This document shows, piece after piece, positions 1 to 7,824 of a stretch of DNA of 48,969 nt; the stretch's first letter is position 1; the number at the start of each line of letters is the position of its first letter. Both the position numbers and the translations under genes were made by a program. Source of the stretch: Gemmatimonadota bacterium (lineage in GTDB: Bacteria; Gemmatimonadota; Gemmatimonadetes; Gemmatimonadales; JACORV01); contig JACORV010000012.1 of assembly GCA_016179225.1 (NCBI GenBank), positions 1-48,969 of the forward strand, written 5' to 3'. The notes below the pieces were generated by a model. The model was not told the origin of the DNA. It did not search any database and was given only the letters and a program-made list of their open reading frames with translations.

Positions 1-1007
1 GCGATGCCCACGTTCTTCTGCGTCTCGACCGTCGAGGTGTCCGTCGCGAAGACGGGCTGGTCGCGGTCTTGCCGGTCCACCGTGAGGAAGAAATGGAGAC
101 GGTCCCGGATGATGGGGCCGGAGAGCGAAAAGCCGAACTGGTTGGAGGTGAAGTCGGTCGGCTCACGGCCGAGAAAATCGCTTTTCGTGAAACTGGCGCT
201 CCGGCGGTAGCCCCAAACGGCTCCGCGGAACTGGTTGCTGCCGGACTTGGTGACCGCGTTGACCAGTCCACCCGTGTAGTTGCCGCGGGTGACGTCGTAC
301 GCGTTGGTCTCGACCTGGAACTCCCGGACGGCCTCGATCGAGTAGGCGAACGGGATCCGGTCCGACCCGCGCGCCTCACCACCGAAGAAGGTGCCGTTGG
401 CGCCCACGCCGTCGATCAGGATGTTGTTCGCGCCCCGGCGGCCTCCGCCGATGGAGAGGGTGCCGCCCGACCCGTCGCCCACAGCGGTGTTCACCTGCGG
501 CGAGAGCGCGATGAAATCCGAGAAGTTGCGGCCGTTGGTCGGCAGGCTCTGGATCTGCTCGAGCCCCACGCGGTCCACCCGGCCCGCCTGCTGCGCGTCC
601 ACGACTGGCACCGCCTCGGCGGTCACGGAGACCTCCGACACTTCCACCGGCGCGCTCTCCAGCGCGAAGTCCACCTGGACCACGTCGCCAAGGGCGAGCT
701 CGTAGCCCGCCTTCTCCTGCGGCCGGTATCCGATGGCCTGCGCCCGGACCGTGTACGGTCCGCCGACCTGGAGCCCGAACAGGGCGTATCGCCCGTCGTC
801 GCCCGCGATCGTCCGCCGGACGACGCCCGTTTGCGTGTTGGTCACCGCCACGGCGCCCGCGACCGGATTGCCGTCCGGCCCCCTCAGGCGCCCACGGATG
901 GTCGCGGTCGTCGTTCCCTGCGCGTGGAGCGGCGCCGCCGCCCCCACCACAAGGAGCAACGCTGCCGCCGTGCGGGTAAGGACCGTCCGCACTGACGTTG
1001 GTCTCAT
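1..1007 (-). CDS. TonB-dependent receptor with carboxypeptidase-regulatory-like N-domain (C-terminus outside window)
   Basis: The minus-strand frame stays open from an ATG at 1007 to the window edge (335 residues) and is missing from the ORF track because it has no stop here. Residues 1-30 form a signal peptide ending in LHAQ. Residues about 35-118 look like a carboxypeptidase-regulatory Ig-like domain (ATIRGRLRGPDGNPVAGAV). About 130-255 is a TonB plug (LPTNGRNFSDFIAL, NNILIDGVGANGTFFGG), and the barrel begins at SGSNQFRGAVWGYRR. The family imports large ligands across the outer membrane with TonB energy; the ligand cannot be read from the sequence. An SD-like GGAG lies about 8 nt before the ATG, and a good promoter is placed about 55 bp upstream. 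The neighbouring amino acid permease could handle the imported material, but that is only suggested by position. Confidence 0.9.
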   Translation of the reverse strand, partial: MRPTSVRTVLTRTAAALLLVVGAAAPLHAQGTTTATIRGRLRGPDGNPVAGAVAVTNTQTGVVRRTIAGDDGRYALFGLQVGGPYTVRAQAIGYRPQEKAGYELALGDVVQVDFALESAPVEVSEVSVTAEAVPVVDAQQAGRVDRVGLEQIQSLPTNGRNFSDFIALSPQVNTAVGDGSGGTLSIGGGRRGANNILIDGVGANGTFFGGEARGSDRIPFAYSIEAVREFQVETNAYDVTRGNYTGGLVNAVTKSGSNQFRGAVWGYRRSASFTKSDFLGREPTDFTSNQFGFSLSGPIIRDRLHFFLTVDRQDRDQPVFATDTSTVETQKNVGI

Positions 1008-1063
1008 AGGCGACTCCTGCAGTTGTGCTGGTTGTACCGCAGACGTACGGCTCACGACCGGGC

Positions 1064-1093
1064 AAGATAGAGCGGCGCCGGAGCCGCCGTCAA
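1064..1093 (-). promoter_or_regulatory. Sigma70-like promoter of the TonB-dependent receptor gene
   Basis: On the minus strand TTGACG (1093-1088) is followed by an 18-bp spacer and TATCTT (1069-1064). The start codon at 1007 would give a 5' leader of about 50 nt that includes the GGAG ribosome-binding sequence. Found by eye; not tested statistically. Confidence 0.55.
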
Positions 1094-1105
1094 GCGAAGG
1101 GGAGG

Positions 1106-2470
1106 CTACCCGGCCCGGCCCCGGAGCCGCACCCAAAGCCAGTAGGCCGGAAAGCCCGAAAGGATGACGCCGAAGGCGATCGCGGGGTCTCTCGGGCTCG
1201 TAATCAGCGCATTCCCGAGGATCATGGCGCCTGACAGGATGAAGAGCAGGGGCACCAACGGATACCCGAACGTCCGGACCGGCCTTTCCAGCTCCGGGCG
1301 TCTGTGCCGCAGCACCAACACCGTGGCCGCCGCCAGGGCATAAAAAGGCCAAATCGCGAGGACGAAGGTGTCCGCAAGGCGCTCGAAGCCCAGGAAGAGC
1401 ACGAAGACGACCGCCAGGAGGCCGATGAGCGCGATGGACCGCGACGGCGTCTGGAAGCGCGGATGCACCCGTGCCAGGCCCCGGAAGAACAGGTCGTCGT
1501 CGGCCATGGCGTAGATGATCCGCGGGCCGGTGAGCATCGAGCCCATGAGCGTGCCGAACGTCGAGACCATCACCACCACCGAGACCAGCCCCACACCCAC
1601 CCGGCCCACGAGCAGCTGCGCCGCGTCCGCAGCGACCAGCGGCGAATGCCGGACGCTCGCGATCGGCAACAGATAGAGGTACGCGAGATTCACGGCGAGA
1701 TAGATGGCGATGACCGCCACGGTGCCGATGACCAGCGCGCGCGGCAGGTTCCGCTGCGGGTCCTTCACCTCGCCGCTCACGAACGAGACGTCCGCCCACC
1801 CGTCGTAGGCCCACAGCACCGAGACCAGCGAGAGTCCGAAGAGCCGCGCCTGGACGGCGCCGTCGCTGGCGGCATAGTGACCCATCTCGCCCTGTCCCAG
1901 GACGAACGCCAGCAGGAACAGCAGGGTGAGGGCCAGGTACTTGGCGCCGGTCGTGAGGTTGAGCAGGATCGCGCTCCACCGGACGCCCACGTAGTTGAAG
2001 ACCGCGGTGACGACGATCGCCCCCGCCGCCACGTAGTGGACCAGGCCGGCGGCGGGATCGTAGCCGAGCGAGCGCAGGAGGTACTCGGCGAAGACCGTGG
2101 CGATGGCGCCGAGCGCCGTGGCACGGATGACGAGCAGCTCGGTCCAGCCAAACAGAAACGCGGGGAGCCGGCCGAACCCCTCGCGCACGTAGACGTATAC
2201 GCCCCCCGAGCGGGGGAACAAGGCCGCCAGCTCCGCGAACGTGAGCGCCCCGCACAGCACCAGGAGACCGCCCAGCCCCCAGACGCCCAGCATGGGGAGC
2301 GGCGATGGTACGAGGTCCGCGATGCGCGCGGGGGTGCGGAAGATCCCGCTGCCGATCGTGGAGCCGACGAGCACCGCGATGGCCGACAGGAGTCCGAGGC
2401 GGCGCGGGAGCCGCTCGCCCCATGCGTCGCGTTGGCTGTCCGCTTCGCGCGGACGGTCGCCGTAAGGCAC
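1106..2470 (-). CDS. APC-family amino acid permease
   Basis: A polytopic inner-membrane protein with about 12 hydrophobic segments. The first membrane helix carries the APC signature GSTIGSGIFRTP, whose unwound Gly-rich stretch binds the amino acid backbone in this family. FPRSGGVYVYVREGFG (helix 3 region) is also typical of the amino acid-polyamine-organocation group. The substrate is not evident. The ORF track begins at 2539, but that ATG overlaps the divergent hemA start. I prefer the GTG at 2470, giving 454 residues, because a TATCTT -10 box ends 5 nt before it; the mRNA would then be nearly leaderless. Alternative starts further upstream cannot be excluded. The gene is followed by the TonB-dependent receptor on the same strand, with its own promoter. 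Confidence 0.85.
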   Translation of the reverse strand: MPYGDRPREADSQRDAWGERLPRRLGLLSAIAVLVGSTIGSGIFRTPARIADLVPSPLPMLGVWGLGGLLVLCGALTFAELAALFPRSGGVYVYVREGFGRLPAFLFGWTELLVIRATALGAIATVFAEYLLRSLGYDPAAGLVHYVAAGAIVVTAVFNYVGVRWSAILLNLTTGAKYLALTLLFLLAFVLGQGEMGHYAASDGAVQARLFGLSLVSVLWAYDGWADVSFVSGEVKDPQRNLPRALVIGTVAVIAIYLAVNLAYLYLLPIASVRHSPLVAADAAQLLVGRVGVGLVSVVVMVSTFGTLMGSMLTGPRIIYAMADDDLFFRGLARVHPRFQTPSRSIALIGLLAVVFVLFLGFERLADTFVLAIWPFYALAAATVLVLRHRRPELERPVRTFGYPLVPLLFILSGAMILGNALITSPRDPAIAFGVILSGFPAYWLWVRLRGRAG

Positions 2471-2475
2471 GCGCC

Positions 2476-2504
2476 AAGATACCGTATTGTTACGGGATTG
2501 ACAC
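2476..2504 (-). promoter_or_regulatory. Candidate promoter of the APC permease, giving a near-leaderless mRNA
   Basis: On the minus strand GTGTCA (2504-2499), a 17-bp spacer and TATCTT (2481-2476) precede the GTG at 2470. Transcription would start at or within a base or two of that codon. The -35 matches consensus at only four positions. Confidence 0.4.
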
Positions 2505-2527
2505 TCCTTCCTGGGGCGGTGAAGCTT
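2498..2527 (+). promoter_or_regulatory. Weak candidate promoter of the heme operon
   Basis: A perfect TTGACA lies at 2498-2503 upstream of hemA. The matching -10 position (aagctt, 2522-2527) is poor, so only the -35 element is persuasive. The short divergent gap to the permease must hold the operon promoter, unless it lies inside the permease gene. Confidence 0.3.
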
Positions 2528-2537
2528 GGCGTGATCC

Positions 2538-3824
2538 ATGCGCGTCGTCGCCGTCGGTGTCAGTCATCCTTCCGCGCCGCTCGCCATCCGCGAGCGACTC
2601 GCCCTCACGGCCGAGGCGGGCGCGACGCTGCTCGCGCGCGCGCGCGAGGCCGGCGCGGAGGAAGTGGCCGTGCTGGCGACCTGCGGACGCACTGAGCTCT
2701 ACGCCGCCGGCCGCGACGTCCCTCCCGACGCCGACGCGCTCGCCACCCTCCTCGCCGAGGCGGGCGACGCGCCGCTCGCCGATCTCCAGCCGTACCTCGA
2801 GCGGCGGCACGGCCGCTACGCGATCGTGCATCTGTTGCGCGTGGCGAGCGGGGTGGATTCGCTGGTCGTCGGCGAATCGGAGATCCTCGGCCAGGTGGCG
2901 CGGGCCGGCGAGCGTGCGGAGCGCGCGGGCGCGAGCGGCCCGGTCCTGGCTCGCGTGTTCGGCGCCGCGGTGCGCGCGGGGCGGCGCGCCCGCGCCGAGA
3001 CTGCCATCGGGGCGAAGGCGACGAGCGTCCCGGCCGTCGCCGTTGAAGAGGCTCAGCGCGTCCTCGGAACCCTCGCGGGACGCGTCGTGCTGGTGCTCGG
3101 CGCGGGAGAGACCAGCCAGCTCGCGGTGCGGGCGCTGATGGCGCGGGGCGCGGCGCCCCCCCTCATCATGAACCGCACCCTCGCGCACGCCGAGGCACTG
3201 GCCGCCGCGTTCGCGGCGAGGGTGGCCCCGCTGGACCGGCTCACCGCGGCGCTCGAGTCGGCGGACGTCGTGGTAGCGTCCACCGGCGCCCCGCAAGCGC
3301 TGCTCGCGGCCGACGACGTCCGCCGCGCCATGCGGGGCCGGCGCGACCGGCCGCTCGCGATCGTGGACATGGCGGTCCCGCGTGACGTGGACCCCGCGGT
3401 GCGAGACCTGCCGGGCGTGCATTACTTCGATCTCGACGACCTGGCGCGCGCGGCGGAGGAGAACCTGAACGGTCGCCGCGCCGAAGTGCCGCGCGTCGAA
3501 GCCATCGTTGCCGAAGAAACGGAGCGGGTCCTCGACTGGATGCGGACCGCGTCGGTGACGCCGGCGATCGCGAGCCTGCGCAGCCGCGCCGAAGCGATCC
3601 GCGAGGCGGAGGTCGTGCGCGCGCTGCGCCGGCTGCCGCGGCTCTCCGAGCGCGAGCGCCGCGCGCTCGAGGCGTTCAGCAAGAGCCTCGTCAAGAAGCT
3701 TCTCCACGATCCGACGAGCGTGCTGAAGGCGGAGGCCGGCAATGGCCGCGCGGCCGAGCTGACTGCGGCGCTGCGGCGTCTCTTCGCGCTTGACGCGGGG
3801 GATCCGGACCGGCGGGAGCCGTGA
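2538..3824 (+). CDS. hemA: Glutamyl-tRNA reductase
   Basis: Reduces glutamyl-tRNA(Glu) to glutamate-1-semialdehyde with NADPH, the committed step of C5-pathway heme synthesis in the cytosol. The catalytic cysteine is C49 in LATCGRTELY. VGESEILGQV (about 110-119) is the conserved substrate-domain motif, VLVLGAGETSQLAVRAL (about 184-200) is the NADPH-binding loop, and a helical dimerisation domain follows. The 428-residue length is normal. It is the first gene of the heme operon, and its stop overlaps the GTG start of hemC by 4 nt, implying translational coupling. The ATG has no strong SD sequence. HemA is usually the regulated step of the pathway, so placement first in the operon fits. Confidence 0.97.
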   Translation: MRVVAVGVSHPSAPLAIRERLALTAEAGATLLARAREAGAEEVAVLATCGRTELYAAGRDVPPDADALATLLAEAGDAPLADLQPYLERRHGRYAIVHLLRVASGVDSLVVGESEILGQVARAGERAERAGASGPVLARVFGAAVRAGRRARAETAIGAKATSVPAVAVEEAQRVLGTLAGRVVLVLGAGETSQLAVRALMARGAAPPLIMNRTLAHAEALAAAFAARVAPLDRLTAALESADVVVASTGAPQALLAADDVRRAMRGRRDRPLAIVDMAVPRDVDPAVRDLPGVHYFDLDDLARAAEENLNGRRAEVPRVEAIVAEETERVLDWMRTASVTPAIASLRSRAEAIREAEVVRALRRLPRLSERERRALEAFSKSLVKKLLHDPTSVLKAEAGNGRAAELTAALRRLFALDAGDPDRREP

Positions 3825-4762
3825 AGGCGACGGCCAGGGCGGTGGTGCGCGTCGGTACGCGCGCCAGCGCGCTCGCCCGCCGGCAGGCGGAGTTGGTCGT
3901 CGCGGCCCTGTGCGCCGCCCACCCCGACCTCGCTTGCGAGATCGCGACCGTCACCACGCGCGGCGACCGCGACCTCGAGTCTCCCCTTCCCGCCATCGGT
4001 GGCAAAGGCGTCTTCACGGCCGAGCTCGAGGAGGCGCTCCGCCGCGGCACGGTCACCATCGCGGTCCACAGCCTGAAAGACCTTCCGACCGAAGAGCCGC
4101 CGGGCTTGGTCGTCGCCGCGGTGCTCGAACGAGCCGACCCCCGCGACGTGCTGGTCTCGCGCTCGCGAGGTACGCTGGCGGAGCTCCCGACTGCGCCGGC
4201 CGTCGGAACCAGCAGCCTGCGGCGCGCGGCGCAGGTGCTGGCGCTCAGGCCGGACGCGAGGCTGCTCCCGCTGCGCGGCAACGTGGAGACGCGGGTGCGC
4301 AAGGCCATGGACGGCCTAGGCCCGTACGACGCGATCGTGCTCGCCGCGGCGGGGCTCGAGCGGCTCGGCCTCGCGGACGTCGCCGCCGAGCGCTTCGCGC
4401 CCGATCGCTTCCTTCCCGCGCCTGGCCAGGGCGCGGTCGCGATCGAGTGCCGCCGCACCGAGCCGTTGCTCGATTTGCTCCGGGCCGTGAGCCACCCGCC
4501 GACCTGGTCCGCAGTCACCGCGGAGCGCGCGTTCCTCTCCGGTCTCGGCGCCGGTTGCACCGCGCCGGTCGCCGCGTTCGGCCGGGAGGAAAGCGGCCGC
4601 CTAATCCTCGACGGGCTGGTGGCTTCGCAGGACGGCAGACGCGTCGTGCGGGTGCGGGCCCAGGGTGACCCGTCCGAGCCGGCCGTCCTCGGCGCGCGCC
4701 TCGCGGCGGACGCGCGCGAGGCTGGGGCCGAAGCGCTGCTCGCGGCGGGAGGCGGCTCGTGA
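3821..4762 (+). CDS. hemC: Porphobilinogen deaminase (hydroxymethylbilane synthase)
   Basis: Polymerises four porphobilinogens into hydroxymethylbilane. The motifs seen are VGTRASALARRQAE near the N-terminus, HSLKDLPT with the catalytic aspartate (D87), the substrate-binding arginines in GTSSLRRAAQ, and C246 in LGAGCTAPV, which anchors the dipyrromethane cofactor. The 313-residue length fits the family. It starts with GTG overlapping the hemA stop, and its own stop overlaps the GTG of the next gene, again by 4 nt. Confidence 0.97.
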   Translation: MKATARAVVRVGTRASALARRQAELVVAALCAAHPDLACEIATVTTRGDRDLESPLPAIGGKGVFTAELEEALRRGTVTIAVHSLKDLPTEEPPGLVVAAVLERADPRDVLVSRSRGTLAELPTAPAVGTSSLRRAAQVLALRPDARLLPLRGNVETRVRKAMDGLGPYDAIVLAAAGLERLGLADVAAERFAPDRFLPAPGQGAVAIECRRTEPLLDLLRAVSHPPTWSAVTAERAFLSGLGAGCTAPVAAFGREESGRLILDGLVASQDGRRVVRVRAQGDPSEPAVLGARLAADAREAGAEALLAAGGGS

Positions 4763-5826
4763 CCGGCGCGCCGCGCGAACGGCGCCAGCTCGTCCGCTTC
4801 GCTTTCTACCGGCTCGATCCCGTTTTCCGGCGCCTGCCCGCCGCCGAGCAGCGGCAGCACAAGGAGGAGTTCGCCGCCACCATCTCCGCCTTCGCCGAGC
4901 GCGTGCTGTTGCGGTCGTACAGCCTGGTGGGCGTGCGCGGCGACGCCGACTTCATGCTCTGGCAGGTCGCCGAGGAGCTGGACACGCTGCAGGCCCTCCA
5001 GACGGCGCTCAACCGGACGCGACTCGGCGCCTACCTCGCCGTGCCGTACAGCTACCTGGCCATGACGCGCCGCTCCATCTACGAGATCCGGGACGCGGAG
5101 CCGGGACACACGGGGCTGGTGATCCGGCCGAGCCAGGCGCGCTACCTGTTCGTCTATCCCTTCGTGAAGACGCGCGAGTGGTACGCGCTGCCGATGGGCG
5201 AGCGCCAGGCGATGATGGAGGAGCACATCGCGGTCGGCCGGCGCTTCCCCAGCATTCGGCTCAACACGACGTACTCGTACGGACTCGACGACCAGGAGTT
5301 CGTCGTGGCGTTCGAGGGCGACGACCCCGCGGAGTTCCTGGACCTCGTGATGGCGCTGCGCGAGAGCCAGGCCTCGCGCTACACGCTCCGGGACACCCCG
5401 ACGTTCAGCTGCATCCAGATGCCCATCGCCGACATGCTGGACGCGTTGGGGGGCGAGGCGATGGGCGCCGATGCCGCGCCCGCGCCCCGGGCCGACGGCT
5501 TGGTCGCGGCCTGCGCGCTCCGGGACCTGCCGCCGGGGGCGAGCCGTCGCGTGGTCGCGCGGGGCGAGGTGGTGGCGGTCTTCAACGTCGGCGGCCGCGT
5601 CTTCGCGATCGGCAACCGATGCACCCACGCCCGCGCGTCGCTCGCCGACGGGACCGTGGACGCGGCGACCGCCGTAGTGACGTGCCCCTGGCATGCCGGT
5701 CGCTTCGAGCTCGCGACCGGCCGGGCGATCGACGGCCCTCCCAAGGCGGCGGTGCCGGTCTACCCCGTGCGGATCGAGGACGGCACGGTGCTGCTCGGTG
5801 TGCCAGAGATGACCGTTGCGGACTGA
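4759..5826 (+). CDS. hemQ: Coproheme decarboxylase HemQ (chlorite dismutase family) fused to a Rieske [2Fe-2S] domain
   Basis: Residues 1 to about 235 match the chlorite-dismutase-like HemQ/ChdC fold. Y133 in YPFVKTREWYAL is the tyrosine expected to carry the decarboxylation radical, and H156 in EEHIAVGRRF fits the proximal heme ligand. HemQ converts coproheme III to heme b in the coproporphyrin-dependent pathway. After an Ala/Pro-rich linker (about 235-247), residues about 248-355 form a Rieske ferredoxin domain with paired ligands C288/H290 (CTHARASL) and C309/H312 (CPWHAGRFEL). Usual HemQ proteins are roughly 230-290 residues without an iron-sulfur domain, so the fusion is unusual. GTG start inside the hemC stop. 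I call it HemQ rather than chlorite dismutase because it lies in a complete heme operon that otherwise lacks the last step. Confidence 0.9.
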   Translation: MTGAPRERRQLVRFAFYRLDPVFRRLPAAEQRQHKEEFAATISAFAERVLLRSYSLVGVRGDADFMLWQVAEELDTLQALQTALNRTRLGAYLAVPYSYLAMTRRSIYEIRDAEPGHTGLVIRPSQARYLFVYPFVKTREWYALPMGERQAMMEEHIAVGRRFPSIRLNTTYSYGLDDQEFVVAFEGDDPAEFLDLVMALRESQASRYTLRDTPTFSCIQMPIADMLDALGGEAMGADAAPAPRADGLVAACALRDLPPGASRRVVARGEVVAVFNVGGRVFAIGNRCTHARASLADGTVDAATAVVTCPWHAGRFELATGRAIDGPPKAAVPVYPVRIEDGTVLLGVPEMTVAD

Positions 5827-6742
5827 CACCACGGCCGTGCTCCTCATGGCGTACGGCGGCCCCGACTCGCTCGACGACGTGGCCCCCTACCTCGCCGACG
5901 TGCGCGGCGGCCGCCCGACGCCGCAGCGCTTGGTCGAAGAAGTCCGCTCGCGCTACGCCGCGATCGGCGGCCGTTCGCCGCTGCTCGCCCGGACCCGCGA
6001 GCAGGCCGCCGCGCTCGCCACGAGGCTCGGCCCCGCTTGGCGCACCGCGGTCGGCATGCGGCACTGGAAGCCGTACATCGCTGAGGCGCTGGACGCACTC
6101 GCAGCGGAAGGCGTGCGGCGCGTGATCGCCTTGCCGATGGCGCCGCACTTTTCCGACCTGAGCGGCGGGGCGTATCGTCGCGCCTGCGAGACCGCGCCGG
6201 CGGTGCGGCGGGGAGACGTGCAGCTGGCGTTCGTGCCCGGATGGAGCGCGCACCCGGGATTCATCGACGCGGTGGCGGAGCGAGCGGGCGCCGCCCTGGA
6301 CGCGCTCGGGGACCGCCGCGCCACCACCCTGGTCGTCTTCTCTGCCCACAGCCTCCCGGAACGGATCATCGATTCCGGCGACCCGTACGCTGAGAACTTC
6401 GCCACCAGTGTCGCCCGCGTGGCCGAGCGGCTCTGCCTCGCCGGCTTCCGCCTCGCGTTTCAGAGCGCCGGTGCCACGCGCGACCGCTGGCTCGGTCCCG
6501 ACGTGGCCGTGGTCATGGGCGACGCGTCGGCGGCGGGCTACGAAGGGGTGCTCGTCGTTCCGATCGGGTTCGTGTGCGACAACGTCGAGATCCTCTACGA
6601 CGTGGACGTGGCCTATCGCGGGCACGCCGTGCGCCTGGGACTCGACTTTTCCCGATCGGAATCCTTGAACGCGAGCCCGCGGCTCGTCGCAACGCTCGCG
6701 GACCTGACGCACGTGGCCGCTCGCGAGGCCGGCTGGTCGTGA
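5816..6742 (+). CDS. hemH: Ferrochelatase (probably coproporphyrin ferrochelatase)
   Basis: Inserts Fe2+ into a porphyrin, here probably coproporphyrin III because hemQ is adjacent. The N-terminal AVLLMAYGGPDSLDDV, the catalytic H178 in FSAHSLPERI and the metal-site E258 in DNVEILYDVD are all present. The 308-residue length and the lack of a C-terminal cysteine cluster fit the short bacterial class. The ORF begins at a TTG overlapping hemQ by 11 nt. An in-frame GTG at 5837 is an alternative, but it leaves almost nothing before the first strand. The stop overlaps the GTG of the next gene by 4 nt. Confidence 0.94.
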   Translation: MRTDTTAVLLMAYGGPDSLDDVAPYLADVRGGRPTPQRLVEEVRSRYAAIGGRSPLLARTREQAAALATRLGPAWRTAVGMRHWKPYIAEALDALAAEGVRRVIALPMAPHFSDLSGGAYRRACETAPAVRRGDVQLAFVPGWSAHPGFIDAVAERAGAALDALGDRRATTLVVFSAHSLPERIIDSGDPYAENFATSVARVAERLCLAGFRLAFQSAGATRDRWLGPDVAVVMGDASAAGYEGVLVVPIGFVCDNVEILYDVDVAYRGHAVRLGLDFSRSESLNASPRLVATLADLTHVAAREAGWS

Positions 6743-7824
6743 GTGCGGTCCTCGTGGTGGGCGGCGGCATCACCGGTCTCGTCGCGGCGCACGCCGCGAC
6801 GCGTGACGGTCACGACGTGACGCTGCTCGAGGCGAGCTCGCGACTCGGCGGGCTGATCCTCACCGAGCGCGTGGACGGGTTCCTCGTCGAAGCAGGCCCC
6901 GACGCCTTTCTCGCCGGCCGGCCCGAGATCCCGGCGCTGGTGGGCGAGCTCGGGCTCGCCGGTGACCTCCTCGCGCAGCGGGTCCGCACGATTCTCCTGG
7001 GCGATGGTGGCGAGTTGGTTCCTCTGGCGCCGGGCGCGGCGGCGGCGGTGCTCGAGCTCGCTACGAGCGAGCGCGAGGCGGCCGCCGGGTTCACGACCCT
7101 GCGCGGCGGGCTGGGCTCGTTGATCGCCGCGCTCGCCGCGCGACTCGGCGATCGCGTCCGGCTTGGAGCGCGGGCTCGCGCGGTGGTGCGCGACGGGGCT
7201 CAACTCTTGGTGGACGTCGAAGGTAGTCCGGGCCTCGTCGCCGACGCAGTCGTCCTCGCCCTGCCCGGCCATGCCGCCGCGCCGCTGCTCCGGGAGATGG
7301 ACCCGCTTCTCGCCACGATGCTCGGCGCGCTCGAGTACCGCTCATCGAACACCGTCGCCCTCGCCTACGATGCCAGGGACGTGGGACACGCGCTGGACGC
7401 CTCCGGCATGGTGGTGCCGCGCGAGGCGGCGCGGGCGGTCGTGGCGTGCACCTTCGCCTCGTCGAAGTTCGAGGGCCGCGCGCCGCAGGGCGGGGTGCTG
7501 CTGCGCGCGTTCGTGGGGCGCTGCGGCGCCCGAGAAGTGGAGGAGGAAAGCGACGAACGGATCGTGGATGTGGCGCGCGCGGACCTCGAGCCGCTGTTGC
7601 GCATCACGCGCGCGCCGCGTTGGTCGCGCGTGTACCGCTGGCCCCGCGCGCTCCCCCGGCCCGACGCGCGGGACGGCGAGCCGCGCCACCTGATCCGCGA
7701 GCGCGCGCTCAGGGCCGGCGTCGTGCTGGCCGGATCGGCGGAGGGCGGAGCCGGGCTCTCCGACGGCGTGGCGAGCGGCCGGCGCGCCGCGACCGCCATT
7801 CGCGAGGTAGCGGTCGCGTCGTGA
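6739..7824 (+). CDS. hemY: Coproporphyrinogen III / protoporphyrinogen oxidase, FAD-dependent, internally shortened
   Basis: A flavoprotein expected to oxidise coproporphyrinogen III to coproporphyrin III (CgoX role). The N-terminal FAD loop VLVVGGGITGLVAAHAA and LEASSRLGGLI, the conserved GPDAFLAGRPE region, the FTTLRGGLGSL substrate-lobe strand and a C-terminal FAD contact (GSAEGGAGLSDGVASGRRAA) align well with HemY. The GTG at 6739 overlaps the hemH stop; the ORF-track start at 6574 lies inside hemH and is not used. The product is only 361 residues against about 450-480 for the family. The missing piece lies between PLAPGAAAA and FTTLRGG, where HemY normally has about 100 residues, including the GDEVVENLIEPLLSGIYAGD-type helical segment. 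The frame is clean through the gap. Confidence 0.85.
   Translation: MSAVLVVGGGITGLVAAHAATRDGHDVTLLEASSRLGGLILTERVDGFLVEAGPDAFLAGRPEIPALVGELGLAGDLLAQRVRTILLGDGGELVPLAPGAAAAVLELATSEREAAAGFTTLRGGLGSLIAALAARLGDRVRLGARARAVVRDGAQLLVDVEGSPGLVADAVVLALPGHAAAPLLREMDPLLATMLGALEYRSSNTVALAYDARDVGHALDASGMVVPREAARAVVACTFASSKFEGRAPQGGVLLRAFVGRCGAREVEEESDERIVDVARADLEPLLRITRAPRWSRVYRWPRALPRPDARDGEPRHLIRERALRAGVVLAGSAEGGAGLSDGVASGRRAATAIREVAVAS

Noticed and set aside
2471-2539. Upstream extension of the permease to the ATG at 2539
   Set aside because: It would overlap the hemA start on the opposite strand and adds a charged, unconserved tail before the first helix. A TATCTT box fits a start at 2470 better.
4759-5826. 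Chlorite dismutase function for the HemQ-Rieske protein
   Set aside because: It has the family fold, but it lies in a full heme operon that needs HemQ, and there are no perchlorate or chlorate reductase genes.
3691-5847. 718-aa minus-strand ORF opposite hemC/hemQ, and similar long ORFs (16867-19050 plus, 39228-41297 plus, 20028-21878 minus)
   Set aside because: They are shadows of conserved genes on the other strand or in another frame, kept open by the high GC content. They show no domain, signal or sensible composition, being rich in Arg, Pro, Gly and His.
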